This document shows, piece by piece, positions 32,800 through 39,860 of a stretch of DNA of 64,000 nt. Source of the stretch: Sphingobacteriaceae bacterium (lineage in GTDB: Bacteria > Bacteroidota > Bacteroidia > B-17B0 > Aurantibacillaceae); contig JADJXI010000017.1 of assembly GCA_016715905.1 (NCBI GenBank), positions 62,001 through 126,000 of the forward strand. Reading direction: 5' to 3'. Position 1 is the stretch's first letter. Each line of letters starts with the position of its first letter. The notes below the pieces were generated by a model, which saw only the letters and a program-made list of their open reading frames with translations, had not been told where the DNA came from and did no database searches. A program made the translations under genes and the position numbers.

Positions 32800-34154
32800 A
32801 TTTGAAGTTGAAAATATTCGTTCTTATTGTCATGCTGAACTTGTTTCAGCATCTCCAAATCAATGCCCAAAACCATGCAATCGACTCTTTAAAGTTGGCT
32901 CTTAAAAATGCAAAGCACGATACTACAAGGTGTAATATTTTATCAATCTTAGCTGAAACAGCGAGTGATGAAGAATGGCCGGCTTTTAATGAGCAATTAA
33001 AAGTATTGGCAGAAAAAAATATTGCCAATAATTCAGAACCTAAAAAGTTGTACTTAAAACACCTAGCCGATGCCTTGAATTACATCGGGTATTTGGCAGG
33101 CAACCAAGGCGACATCCCAAAAGCATTAGAATATTATCACAAGAGTTTAAAGATTTATGAAGAGATTGGGGATAAAGAAGGAATAGCACTTTCTTTAAAC
33201 AACATTGGGGGTATTTATAGCAACCAAGGCGATATCCCAAAGGCACTAGAGTATTATCACAAGAGTTTAAAGATTAGAGAAGAGATAGGGGATAAACTAG
33301 GAATAGCCACTTCTTTAAACAACATTGGATTTATTTATCAAGCCCAAGGCGACATCTCAAAAGCATTAGAATATTATCGCAAGAGTTTAAAGATTTATGA
33401 AGAGATTAGGGATAAACAAGGAATAGCACTTTCTTTAAACAACATTGGAGGTACTTATAGCAACCAAGGCGACATCCCCAAAGGTTTGGAGTATTATCAC
33501 AAGAGTTTAAAGATTCAGGAAGAGATTAGGGATAAATTAGGAATAGCACGATCTTTAAACAACATTGCTAATTTGAATTTAAAAAAAGGGCAAGTAAAAG
33601 AGGCATTAGTGTTTGCCAAGAAAGGAATGCAAACAGCTAAAGAATTAGGGTATCCTGAAAATATTAAACACTCAGCATACACCCTCAATCAAATCTTCCA
33701 AAAACAAAACAAATACAAAGAAGCTTTTGAAATGTATGAATTAGAAATTAAAATGAGAGATAGCATTAATAATCAGGAAACTCAAAAAGCAGCTATTAAA
33801 AAACAAATACAATACACTTATGAAAAACAAGAAGAGGTTGCAAAAGCTGAACATAAAAAAGAATTAGAAAAACAACAAGCACTTGCAGAAGAAAAAAACA
33901 CAAGGCAAAACATTATTATTGGTTCAGTTGCTATGGGTTTGTTATTGGTACTGATTTTTGCCGGATATGTTTTTAAAACTTTAAAAGCCACAAGAAAACA
34001 GAAAACATTAATTGAACACAAGAACAAGGAAATAGAAGAAAAACAAAAAGAGATTTTAGATTCCATTCAATACGCGCGAAGAATACAAATGGCTCAGATA
34101 CCGAGTGAGAAAAGGGTTTTAGTAATGATAAATAAATTGAAAAAGAGCGGATGA
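32793..34154 (+). CDS. TPR-coiled coil-TM protein lacking an output domain (array copy 3)
   Basis: A 453-residue paralogue. The frame starts at GTG 32793 (overlapping copy 2 by 7 nt) or at ATG 32832. The GTG start gives a better signal peptide, part of which (MLNLFQHL) is encoded by a palindromic element. It contains about five TPRs, four of them encoded by near-identical 120-bp units. It then has the common linker, coiled coil, membrane helix and cytoplasmic coiled coil ending IPSEKRV plus the tail LVMINKLKKSG, almost the same tail as copy 1. Like the others it lacks the SpoIIE domain. Periplasmic sensing or scaffolding is inferred. Confidence 0.83.
   Translation: MLNLKLKIFVLIVMLNLFQHLQINAQNHAIDSLKLALKNAKHDTTRCNILSILAETASDEEWPAFNEQLKVLAEKNIANNSEPKKLYLKHLADALNYIGYLAGNQGDIPKALEYYHKSLKIYEEIGDKEGIALSLNNIGGIYSNQGDIPKALEYYHKSLKIREEIGDKLGIATSLNNIGFIYQAQGDISKALEYYRKSLKIYEEIRDKQGIALSLNNIGGTYSNQGDIPKGLEYYHKSLKIQEEIRDKLGIARSLNNIANLNLKKGQVKEALVFAKKGMQTAKELGYPENIKHSAYTLNQIFQKQNKYKEAFEMYELEIKMRDSINNQETQKAAIKKQIQYTYEKQEEVAKAEHKKELEKQQALAEEKNTRQNIIIGSVAMGLLLVLIFAGYVFKTLKATRKQKTLIEHKNKEIEEKQKEILDSIQYARRIQMAQIPSEKRVLVMINKLKKSG
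32832..32852 (+). repeat. Palindromic element inside the 5' end of TPR copy 3
   Basis: ATGCTGAA (32832-32839), loop CTTGT and TTCAGCAT (32845-32852) form a perfect 8-bp stem. It lies inside the signal-peptide codons and encodes MLNLFQH. The word resembles REP-like palindromes common between genes in this phylum. A search of the whole genome is needed to show that it is multicopy. Confidence 0.55.
33101..33580 (+). repeat. Four tandem 120-bp repeats encoding TPR units
   Basis: Units start at 33101, 33221, 33341 and 33461 with exactly 120-bp period and few base differences. Shared words include CAACCAAGGCGA, TATCACAAGAGTTTAAAGATT and TCTTTAAACAACATTGG. Each unit encodes one 40-residue TPR (QGDIPKALEYYHKSLKI-type). 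Similar but more diverged units lie in copy 4 (about 34470-35070). Confidence 0.9.
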
Positions 34155-35746
34155 GAAACATTGCATTAATATTTATTCTTCTGTTTCAACTCAATTCATT
34201 TGGGCAGAACCGAACTACTAGTGGTGAGCAAAGTCGAACCATAGACTCTTTAAAGTTGGTTCTTAAAAATGCTAAGCATGATACTACAAGATGTAATATT
34301 TTGTCAGTCTTAGTTGAAACGGCAAGTGATAAGGATTGGCTGGCTTTTAATGAGCAATTAAAAGTACTTGCAGAAAAAAACATTGCTAATAATTCAGAAC
34401 CCAAAAAGGTTTACCTAAAACACCTTGCGGATGCCATGAATTGTATCGCATATGATATTAAATACAAAGGAGACATCCCCAAAGCACTAGAGTATTTTCA
34501 CAAGAGTTTAAAGATGAGAGTAGAGATTGGGGATATAAATATGATAGCAACCTCTTTAAACCACATTGGTAATATATATAAGGAACAGGGTGACATCCCC
34601 AAAGCATTGGAATATCTTCGTAAGTGTTTAAAGATTTTTGAAGCGATTGGGGATAAAAAAGCAGCAGCAAGTACCATAGGAAACATTGGAGTTATTTATA
34701 GAATCCAAGGCGACATCCCCAAGGCTTTAGAGTATAATCACAAGAGTTTAAAGATCCAAGAAGAGATTGGGGATAAAAATGGAATAGCAAGTTCTTTAAA
34801 CGACATTGGAATCATATATTATTACCAAGGTGACCTCACCAAAGCATCTGAGTATTGGCACAATAGTTTAAAGATAAAGGAAGAGATTAGGGATAAAGAA
34901 GGAATAGCAAGTTCTTTAAATAACATTGGGAATTTTTATAACGACCAAGGTTACTACCCCAAAGCGTTGGAGTATTTTAACAGGAGTTTAAAGATAAAGG
35001 AAGAGATTGGGGATAAAGAAGGAATAGCATTCTCTTTAGCTGGCATTGGAGGTGTGTATAATAACCAAGCCGACATTCCCAACGCTTTGAAGTATGCTCA
35101 TTGGGCTTTAGAGATTAATGAAGAGATTGGGTATAAAGAAGGAATAGCATTCTCTTTAAATAACATAGCTCACCTGACTTTTAAAAAAGGGCAAATAAAA
35201 GAGTCGCTGGTTTTTGCCAGTAGGGGAATGCAACTGGCTAAAGAATTAGCCGCTCCTGAGATTATTAATAAATCAGCCAAGATGCTCAAAACAATCTTCC
35301 AAAAACAAAACAAATACAAAGAAGCTTTTGAAATGTATGAGTTGGAGATTAAAATGAGAGATAGCATTAACAATCAAGAAACTCAAAAAGCAAGTATCAA
35401 AAAACAAATGCAATACACTTATGAAAAGCAAGAAGAAGTTGCAAAGGCAGAACATAAAAAAGAATTAGAAAAACAACAAGCACTAGCAGAAGAAAAGAAT
35501 ACCAGGCAAAATATAATTATTGGCTTTGTAGCTATGGGCTTGTTATTGGTACTTGTTTTTGCCGGCTATGTCTTCAAAACCTTAAAAGCCACAAGAAAGC
35601 AAAAAACATTAATTGAGCTTAAGAATAAAGAGATTGAAGAGAAACAAAAAGAAATTTTAGATTCCATACAATACGCTCGCAGAATTCAGATGGCGCAGAT
35701 ACCCGGACAAGGACCCTCCTATTTCAATATCCCGTTTTTAACTTAA
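34151..35746 (+). CDS. TPR-coiled coil-TM protein lacking an output domain (array copy 4)
   Basis: A 531-residue paralogue that starts inside the stop of copy 3 (ATGA). The signal peptide MRNIALIFILLFQLNSFGQ is almost the same as that of copy 2. About eight TPRs follow (about 95-395), then the common linker, coiled coil, membrane helix and cytoplasmic coiled coil. This 3' half differs from copies 1-3 at more positions and is the outlier. It reads DSIQYARRIQMAQIP and then changes to GQGPSYFNIPFLT, starting just before the 11-bp word shared with the tRNA at 36030-36040. Its last 23 nt overlap the convergent GIY-YIG gene. It has no output domain. Confidence 0.83.
   Translation: MRNIALIFILLFQLNSFGQNRTTSGEQSRTIDSLKLVLKNAKHDTTRCNILSVLVETASDKDWLAFNEQLKVLAEKNIANNSEPKKVYLKHLADAMNCIAYDIKYKGDIPKALEYFHKSLKMRVEIGDINMIATSLNHIGNIYKEQGDIPKALEYLRKCLKIFEAIGDKKAAASTIGNIGVIYRIQGDIPKALEYNHKSLKIQEEIGDKNGIASSLNDIGIIYYYQGDLTKASEYWHNSLKIKEEIRDKEGIASSLNNIGNFYNDQGYYPKALEYFNRSLKIKEEIGDKEGIAFSLAGIGGVYNNQADIPNALKYAHWALEINEEIGYKEGIAFSLNNIAHLTFKKGQIKESLVFASRGMQLAKELAAPEIINKSAKMLKTIFQKQNKYKEAFEMYELEIKMRDSINNQETQKASIKKQMQYTYEKQEEVAKAEHKKELEKQQALAEEKNTRQNIIIGFVAMGLLLVLVFAGYVFKTLKATRKQKTLIELKNKEIEEKQKEILDSIQYARRIQMAQIPGQGPSYFNIPFLT
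35708..35718 (+). repeat. 11-bp direct repeat of a tRNA segment (partner at 36030-36040)
   Basis: CAAGGACCCTC occurs here and inside the tRNA gene (36030-36040, variable loop to T-stem). The two copies lie on either side of the GIY-YIG gene and the tRNA terminator. It could be a recombination or insertion footprint. An exact 11-mer could also be coincidence. Confidence 0.35.
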
Positions 35747-35978
35747 TAAAATCTCTTCCTGAACCCGTCTTTAAATATTTTTCTCTTTTTCTTGCTTCAA
35801 TTATATTATCAACTTCTTCCTGATAAATTAATCGCCATGGACCTTTATTCTTTGTGAATTTTCCTAATATACCTTCGTTATGCTCTTTTAATCTTCTATC
35901 CAAATCATCCGTATAGCCAGTGTACTTTACTTTCTTAGCGTCTGAATAAATAACATATATCGTATAAAACTTCTCCAT
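35724..35978 (-). CDS. Small stand-alone GIY-YIG nuclease-domain protein
   Basis: The ATG at 35976-35978 (MEKFYTIYVIYSDAKK) gives 84 residues, a single GIY-YIG domain of the UvrC-N-terminal/YhbQ type. The strand pair YTIYVIYS..VKYTGYT is followed by a catalytic-arginine helix DLDRRLKEHNEG, then KFTKNKGPWRLIYQEEV and a helix with EARKREKYLK. Such small proteins are abundant in Bacteroidota and are thought to be DNA nucleases, some of them mobile; their role is unsettled. The start codon lies 2 nt past the T-run of the tRNA terminator, so it has no room for a promoter of its own and probably depends on read-through. Its stop overlaps TPR copy 4 on the other strand. Confidence 0.87.
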   Translation of the reverse strand: MEKFYTIYVIYSDAKKVKYTGYTDDLDRRLKEHNEGILGKFTKNKGPWRLIYQEEVDNIIEARKREKYLKTGSGRDFIKLKTGY

Positions 35979-35980
35979 AT

Positions 35981-36007
35981 AAAAAAGCCCGAATCTCTTC
36001 GGGCTTT
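35981..36007 (-). terminator. Rho-independent terminator of the tRNA gene
   Basis: Read on the minus strand, AAAGCCCGAA-GAGA-TTCGGGCTTT forms a 10-bp stem with a 4-nt loop and ends in six T, directly after the tRNA 3' end. Confidence 0.9.
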
Positions 36008-36008
36008 G

Positions 36009-36082
36009 TGGTCCCACTTGGGCTCGAACCAAGGACCCTCAGATTATGAGTCTGATGCTCTAACCGGCTGAGCTATAGGACC
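36009..36082 (-). tRNA. tRNA with CAU anticodon (elongator Met, or Ile2 after lysidine modification)
   Basis: A 74-nt cloverleaf on the minus strand. The acceptor stem is GGTCCTA / TGGGACC with discriminator A, and no CCA is encoded. The D-arm is GCTC..GAGC, the anticodon stem CAGA / TCTG with loop CTCATAA, and the T-arm CTTGG-TTCGAGC-CCAAG. The anticodon is CAU. C4:G69 and C5:G68, which in E. coli mark tRNA-Ile2 for lysidine modification by TilS, are both present, so Ile2 is a serious alternative to Met. It is not an initiator: a Watson-Crick G1:C72 pair closes the acceptor stem and the three G:C pairs typical of the initiator anticodon stem are missing. Confidence 0.93.
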
Positions 36083-36177
36083 GGATATGACCCCCAATAA
36101 ATAAGGGTGTGCAAAAATATGCAATTAGGCATGAATAGCAAAATAAAAAAACTTAATTTCAAGGGCAGTATTCTAAA

Positions 36178-36807
36178 TTGAAAGAGGTTAAAAATATCAT
36201 ATTTGATTTAGGGGGTGTAATCATTAACCTGGATTACGCTTTAACTATTGAGAAAATGACTCAATTAAGCGGAAAATCCTTTAGCCAACTTTATACCCAG
36301 GCTAAACAACACCCGCTTTTTGATTTATTTGAAATCGGAAAAATTACCGAGCAAACTTTCTTTAATGAATTAAGTGCTGAGTTAAACTATGATGGAGACC
36401 TAAAACCATTAATGCAGGCTTGGGATGCTATGCTGCTTGACATTCCCGAACAACGTTTGGATGTTTTAGTTGCTGCCAAACAAAATTACAACACCTTCCT
36501 TTTAAGCAACACCAATGAAACGCACATCTCCTCCTTCGAAAAAGAACTTTATAAAGAACATGGCGTAAAAAACTTTGGGGATTATTTTGATAAAACTTAT
36601 TATTCCTGCAGAGTGGGCTTAAGAAAACCAAATGCCGAAATATTTGAACTTGTTTTAAAAGAAAATAAATTAAATAAAGAAGAAACAATTTTTATTGATG
36701 ATTCTATACAGCACGTACAAGGAGCCGGCGCCTGTGGTATTAGGGCTTATTTACTGCAAAAAAACATGGATTTGGAAGATCTCCTGAAAGAACTAAAACT
36801 TCTTTAA
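36178..36807 (+). CDS. HAD-superfamily phosphatase (YihX-like, subfamily IA)
   Basis: A 209-residue protein starting with TTG at 36178-36180 (MKEVKNIIFDLGGVIINLD). An ATG start would lose the catalytic motif. Motif I is FDLGGVI with the nucleophilic Asp, motif II FLLSNTNE, motif III the lysine of VGLRKPNAEIFELVL, and motif IV FIDDSIQHVQGA. A helical cap lies at about 20-85. This is the pattern of YihX-type sugar-phosphate phosphatases (alpha-D-glucose-1-phosphatase in E. coli) and relatives. The substrate is uncertain. A weak SD-like AAGGGCAG precedes the start. It overlaps the convergent gene at 36804 by 4 nt. Confidence 0.9.
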   Translation: MKEVKNIIFDLGGVIINLDYALTIEKMTQLSGKSFSQLYTQAKQHPLFDLFEIGKITEQTFFNELSAELNYDGDLKPLMQAWDAMLLDIPEQRLDVLVAAKQNYNTFLLSNTNETHISSFEKELYKEHGVKNFGDYFDKTYYSCRVGLRKPNAEIFELVLKENKLNKEETIFIDDSIQHVQGAGACGIRAYLLQKNMDLEDLLKELKLL

Positions 36808-37742
36808 TATAAGTACACTTTAATATTTTCGGGCATACGATCCTCAGGAATTGGAGGGCTCGCTTGGTAATAACTACTCACCTCATCATTATATCGTTCA
36901 ACACCCGATGCTAATACTTCAAAGGCGAATTCCTTTTTAATAATATAAGTTTGCGCACCTGCCGGAGCTCTTTTAAATACTTTTTTTTCACTGGCTTTAT
37001 AATCGGCCAGTTGAGTTTTGTCAATCAATATTCTGTATTTAAAAAGCGAATCCCGATAATAATAAACCGGAATCTCTTTCACAAAAGTATGGCTTATAGC
37101 TCCACTATTTTTTATTCCGTAACCACATACATATGGGAATGGTTTCTTTAATTGATGTCCGTATTTATTTTTAATAACAGCCAGCACATCATACCCACTT
37201 GGATTTCCGTTTTCTTTAACAAAACGAGCTGAATCTTCGGGCACAAATCCAATCGAAGAATTATAAATTCGATCCCGCTCTCCAATCAAATAAAAAATCT
37301 CATTCATGACTATAGTTTGATTAACACTTAAATTAGTGTCTAAAAATATTCCTTTTCTTGCGCCGTTCAATAAACTATCTGTAAAGTGGCTAAAAATAAA
37401 ATAAACCTTGCAAAAGGTAAATTTATCTTTAAAGGCTTCCATCACCATTCTGTTGTAAATAAAATTTTCTACCCGTTTTTCTTCTGCCAATTCAGTTTTT
37501 CCGGCTTTCTCGAGTTGATCGATTAAAGTTGAATTTGTTTTTAACTTAACCACTAAGGCCCCTTTTTTGAATTGGTTAATTTGCCAGTTGCCAACCAGGT
37601 TTTTCTTTTTATAGAACTTTTCAAATTGTTTTTTGTTTTTGTAATCTCTACTATTATTTCCATCGAGATCAATTTGCGCAAAATACCCGGTTGTAAAGAG
37701 CAGGCCAAGTACAATTAAATATTTATTTAACAATTGCACCAT
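36804..37742 (-). CDS. Exported protein of unknown function
   Basis: A 312-residue protein with a signal peptide (MVQLLNKYLIVLGLLFTTGYFAQ). Two features are recognisable: 'LVGNWQINQFKKGALVVKLKTN' near the start, and a segment 'GIFLDTNLSVNQTIVMNEIFYLIGERD' in the middle. It ends in a Pro-rich tail. It resembles conserved hypotheticals of Bacteroidota; I do not recognise a function. Its start overlaps the end of metG by 20 nt, so it is probably expressed from the metG promoter. Its end overlaps the HAD gene on the other strand. Confidence 0.72.
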   Translation of the reverse strand: MVQLLNKYLIVLGLLFTTGYFAQIDLDGNNSRDYKNKKQFEKFYKKKNLVGNWQINQFKKGALVVKLKTNSTLIDQLEKAGKTELAEEKRVENFIYNRMVMEAFKDKFTFCKVYFIFSHFTDSLLNGARKGIFLDTNLSVNQTIVMNEIFYLIGERDRIYNSSIGFVPEDSARFVKENGNPSGYDVLAVIKNKYGHQLKKPFPYVCGYGIKNSGAISHTFVKEIPVYYYRDSLFKYRILIDKTQLADYKASEKKVFKRAPAGAQTYIIKKEFAFEVLASGVERYNDEVSSYYQASPPIPEDRMPENIKVYLY

Positions 37743-39765
37743 TTAAACTATCAGGTTTGGTTGGAGTAACAAAACTAAGTTCACCATTGGGATTTTCAGC
37801 CATTAAAATCATACCCTGGCTTTCAATTCCTTTAATTTTTCTAGGTGCCAAGTTTGCCAGCATAACTATTTTTTGTCCAATAATGTTTTCAGGTTTATAA
37901 TATTGAGCTATACCACTAACCACGGTTCGTATATCAATTCCGGTATCCAATTTCAGTTTCAATAATTTATCGGTTTTAGGAACTACTTCGGCTTCTAAAA
38001 TAGTAGCCACTCGAATATCCATTTTCAAAAAATCATCAAAAGATGTTTCCCCTTTTAAAGAAGCTAAATCTGCCGATGAAGTTGAATTAGTTTTAGTTTC
38101 GTTTAATTTATCCATCTGCCTTTTAATTTCTTCATCTTCAATTTTTGAAAATAACAATTCATCTTTATTTATTGAATGCCCACTATTTATGTTAGAAGTA
38201 TTAGCAGCACTTTGCCATTTTAACGGCGAAAGGTTTAGTAATTTAAATAATTTTTCAGAAGTAAAAGGCAAAAATGGCTCGGCTAAAATGGCCAGGTTGC
38301 AGGAAATTTGCAAAGCCACATTCATAATCGTTTTTACTCTTTCTTCTTCCGTTTTAATTAGTTTCCAGGGTTCAGTTTCTGCTAAATATTTATTTCCAAG
38401 TCGAGCCACATTCATCCATTCACTTACTGCTTCCCGAAATTTAAACTGTTCAATAGCGCTGCTAATTTTTGCAGGCGCTTTAGCTAATTCTTCCAACACA
38501 ATTAAATCTTCCTTTGTATAAGTAGAAGCTGCAGGCACCAAACCGTTATAAAATTTATGGGTTAAAACCAATGTGCGATTAATAAAATTACCGAATACAG
38601 CTACTAATTCACTGTTATTCTTGAGTTGAAAATCTTTCCAGGTAAAATCATTATCTTTTGTTTCCGGCGCATTAGAGCAAAGGGCATAACGCAAACTGTC
38701 TTGTTTATCTTTAAAATCAATTAAATATTCATGTAGCCATACGGCCCAATTTCTGGAAGTAGAAATTTTATCTCCTTCCAGATTTAGGAACTCGTTAGCA
38801 GGAACCTGATCCGGTAATATAAAATCACCATGTTCCATCAACATAGCCGGAAAAATTATACAATGAAAAACAATATTATCCTTACCAATAAAATGAATCA
38901 ATCTGCTATCCTTGCTTTTCCAATATTGCTCCCACTTATCAGGAAAAAGTTCTTTTGTGGCAGAAATATATCCAATAGGAGCGTCAAACCAAACGTATAA
39001 TACTTTGCCTTCGCCTCCCGGAACCGGAACGGGCACTCCCCAATCCAAATCTCGGGTCATGGCTCTGGGTTGTAAACCATCACCACTTTCTAACCAGCTT
39101 TTACACTGCCCGTAAACATTCACTTTCCAATCTTTATGCCGCTCGAGGTAAGCATTAATTTTTGGCTGTAATTTATCTAAAGGTAAAAACCAATTTTTAG
39201 TTTCTTTCAATACCGGTTTATTTCCGCTTAAAGCAGACTTAGGATCTAATAATTCGGTTGGATTTAAAGAAGACCCGCATTTTTCACATTGATCTCCATA
39301 GGCGTCCGGATTTTTACAATTCGGGCAAGTTCCTGTAATATATCTATCCGCTAAAAATTGATTTGCACTTTCATCAAAATATTGCTCCGTTACTTGCTCA
39401 GTAAAACTTTTTTTATTGTACAATACTTCAAAAAAGTCAGAAGCTGTTTTTTTGTGTGTTTCAGAAGAAGTTCGCGAATAAATATCAAAAGAAATGCCAA
39501 ATTCCTTAAAAGCATCACCCATCATTTTGTGGTATTTATCCACCACTTGTTGAGGAGTAATACCCTCTTTTTTTGCCTTAATAGTAATTGGAACACCGTG
39601 TTCATCACTTCCACAAACAAAAATCACATCTTTTCCGGCACTTCGTAAATAACGAACATAGATATCCGCCGGTAAGTAACATCCGGCCAAATGCCCAATG
39701 TGTACCGGCCCATTTGCATACGGAAGGGCTGCAGTAACTAAAGTTCGCTTAAAATCTGATGACAT
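37723..39765 (-). CDS. metG: Methionyl-tRNA synthetase
   Basis: A 680-residue enzyme that charges tRNA-Met (initiator and elongator) with methionine. The class I signature HIGH lies near residue 23 (ANGPVHIGHLAGCYLPADIY). KISTSRNW, the KMSKS-equivalent, is near residue 335. A zinc knuckle CPNCKNPDAYGDQCEKCG lies between. The anticodon-binding helical domain covers about 400-545. After a low-complexity Ser/Thr linker there is a C-terminal Trbp111-like tRNA-binding domain (about 575-680; FDDFLKMDIRVATILEAE), which gives dimerisation. The length is that of the E. coli-type long form. A putative promoter lies at 39822-39829. Confidence 0.97.
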   Translation of the reverse strand: MSSDFKRTLVTAALPYANGPVHIGHLAGCYLPADIYVRYLRSAGKDVIFVCGSDEHGVPITIKAKKEGITPQQVVDKYHKMMGDAFKEFGISFDIYSRTSSETHKKTASDFFEVLYNKKSFTEQVTEQYFDESANQFLADRYITGTCPNCKNPDAYGDQCEKCGSSLNPTELLDPKSALSGNKPVLKETKNWFLPLDKLQPKINAYLERHKDWKVNVYGQCKSWLESGDGLQPRAMTRDLDWGVPVPVPGGEGKVLYVWFDAPIGYISATKELFPDKWEQYWKSKDSRLIHFIGKDNIVFHCIIFPAMLMEHGDFILPDQVPANEFLNLEGDKISTSRNWAVWLHEYLIDFKDKQDSLRYALCSNAPETKDNDFTWKDFQLKNNSELVAVFGNFINRTLVLTHKFYNGLVPAASTYTKEDLIVLEELAKAPAKISSAIEQFKFREAVSEWMNVARLGNKYLAETEPWKLIKTEEERVKTIMNVALQISCNLAILAEPFLPFTSEKLFKLLNLSPLKWQSAANTSNINSGHSINKDELLFSKIEDEEIKRQMDKLNETKTNSTSSADLASLKGETSFDDFLKMDIRVATILEAEVVPKTDKLLKLKLDTGIDIRTVVSGIAQYYKPENIIGQKIVMLANLAPRKIKGIESQGMILMAENPNGELSFVTPTKPDSLNGAIVK

Positions 39766-39821
39766 ACAAAATACTGCTAACCGTTAGATTTGAATAATAC
39801 GTTTAATTGTTTAACTTAGCA

Positions 39822-39829
39822 CAAAGATA
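39822..39829 (-). promoter_or_regulatory. -7 box (TATCTTTG) of metG
   Basis: TATCTTTG on the minus strand matches TAnnTTTG. It lies 56 nt before the metG ATG, leaving a leader of about 50 nt. The -33 box is not evident. The leader is short for a T-box and no specifier hairpin was seen. Confidence 0.45.
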
Positions 39830-39860
39830 CATATTAACAATTTAAAATTAAATTAAAATC

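Noticed and set aside
33101..33580. Regular repeats considered as a CRISPR-like array
   Set aside because: The 120-bp units have no unique spacers and are an open TPR-coding frame throughout.
39766..39821. metG leader considered as a T-box or other riboswitch
   Set aside because: About 50 nt is too short for a T-box, no specifier or antiterminator hairpin was seen, and T-boxes are not expected in this phylum.
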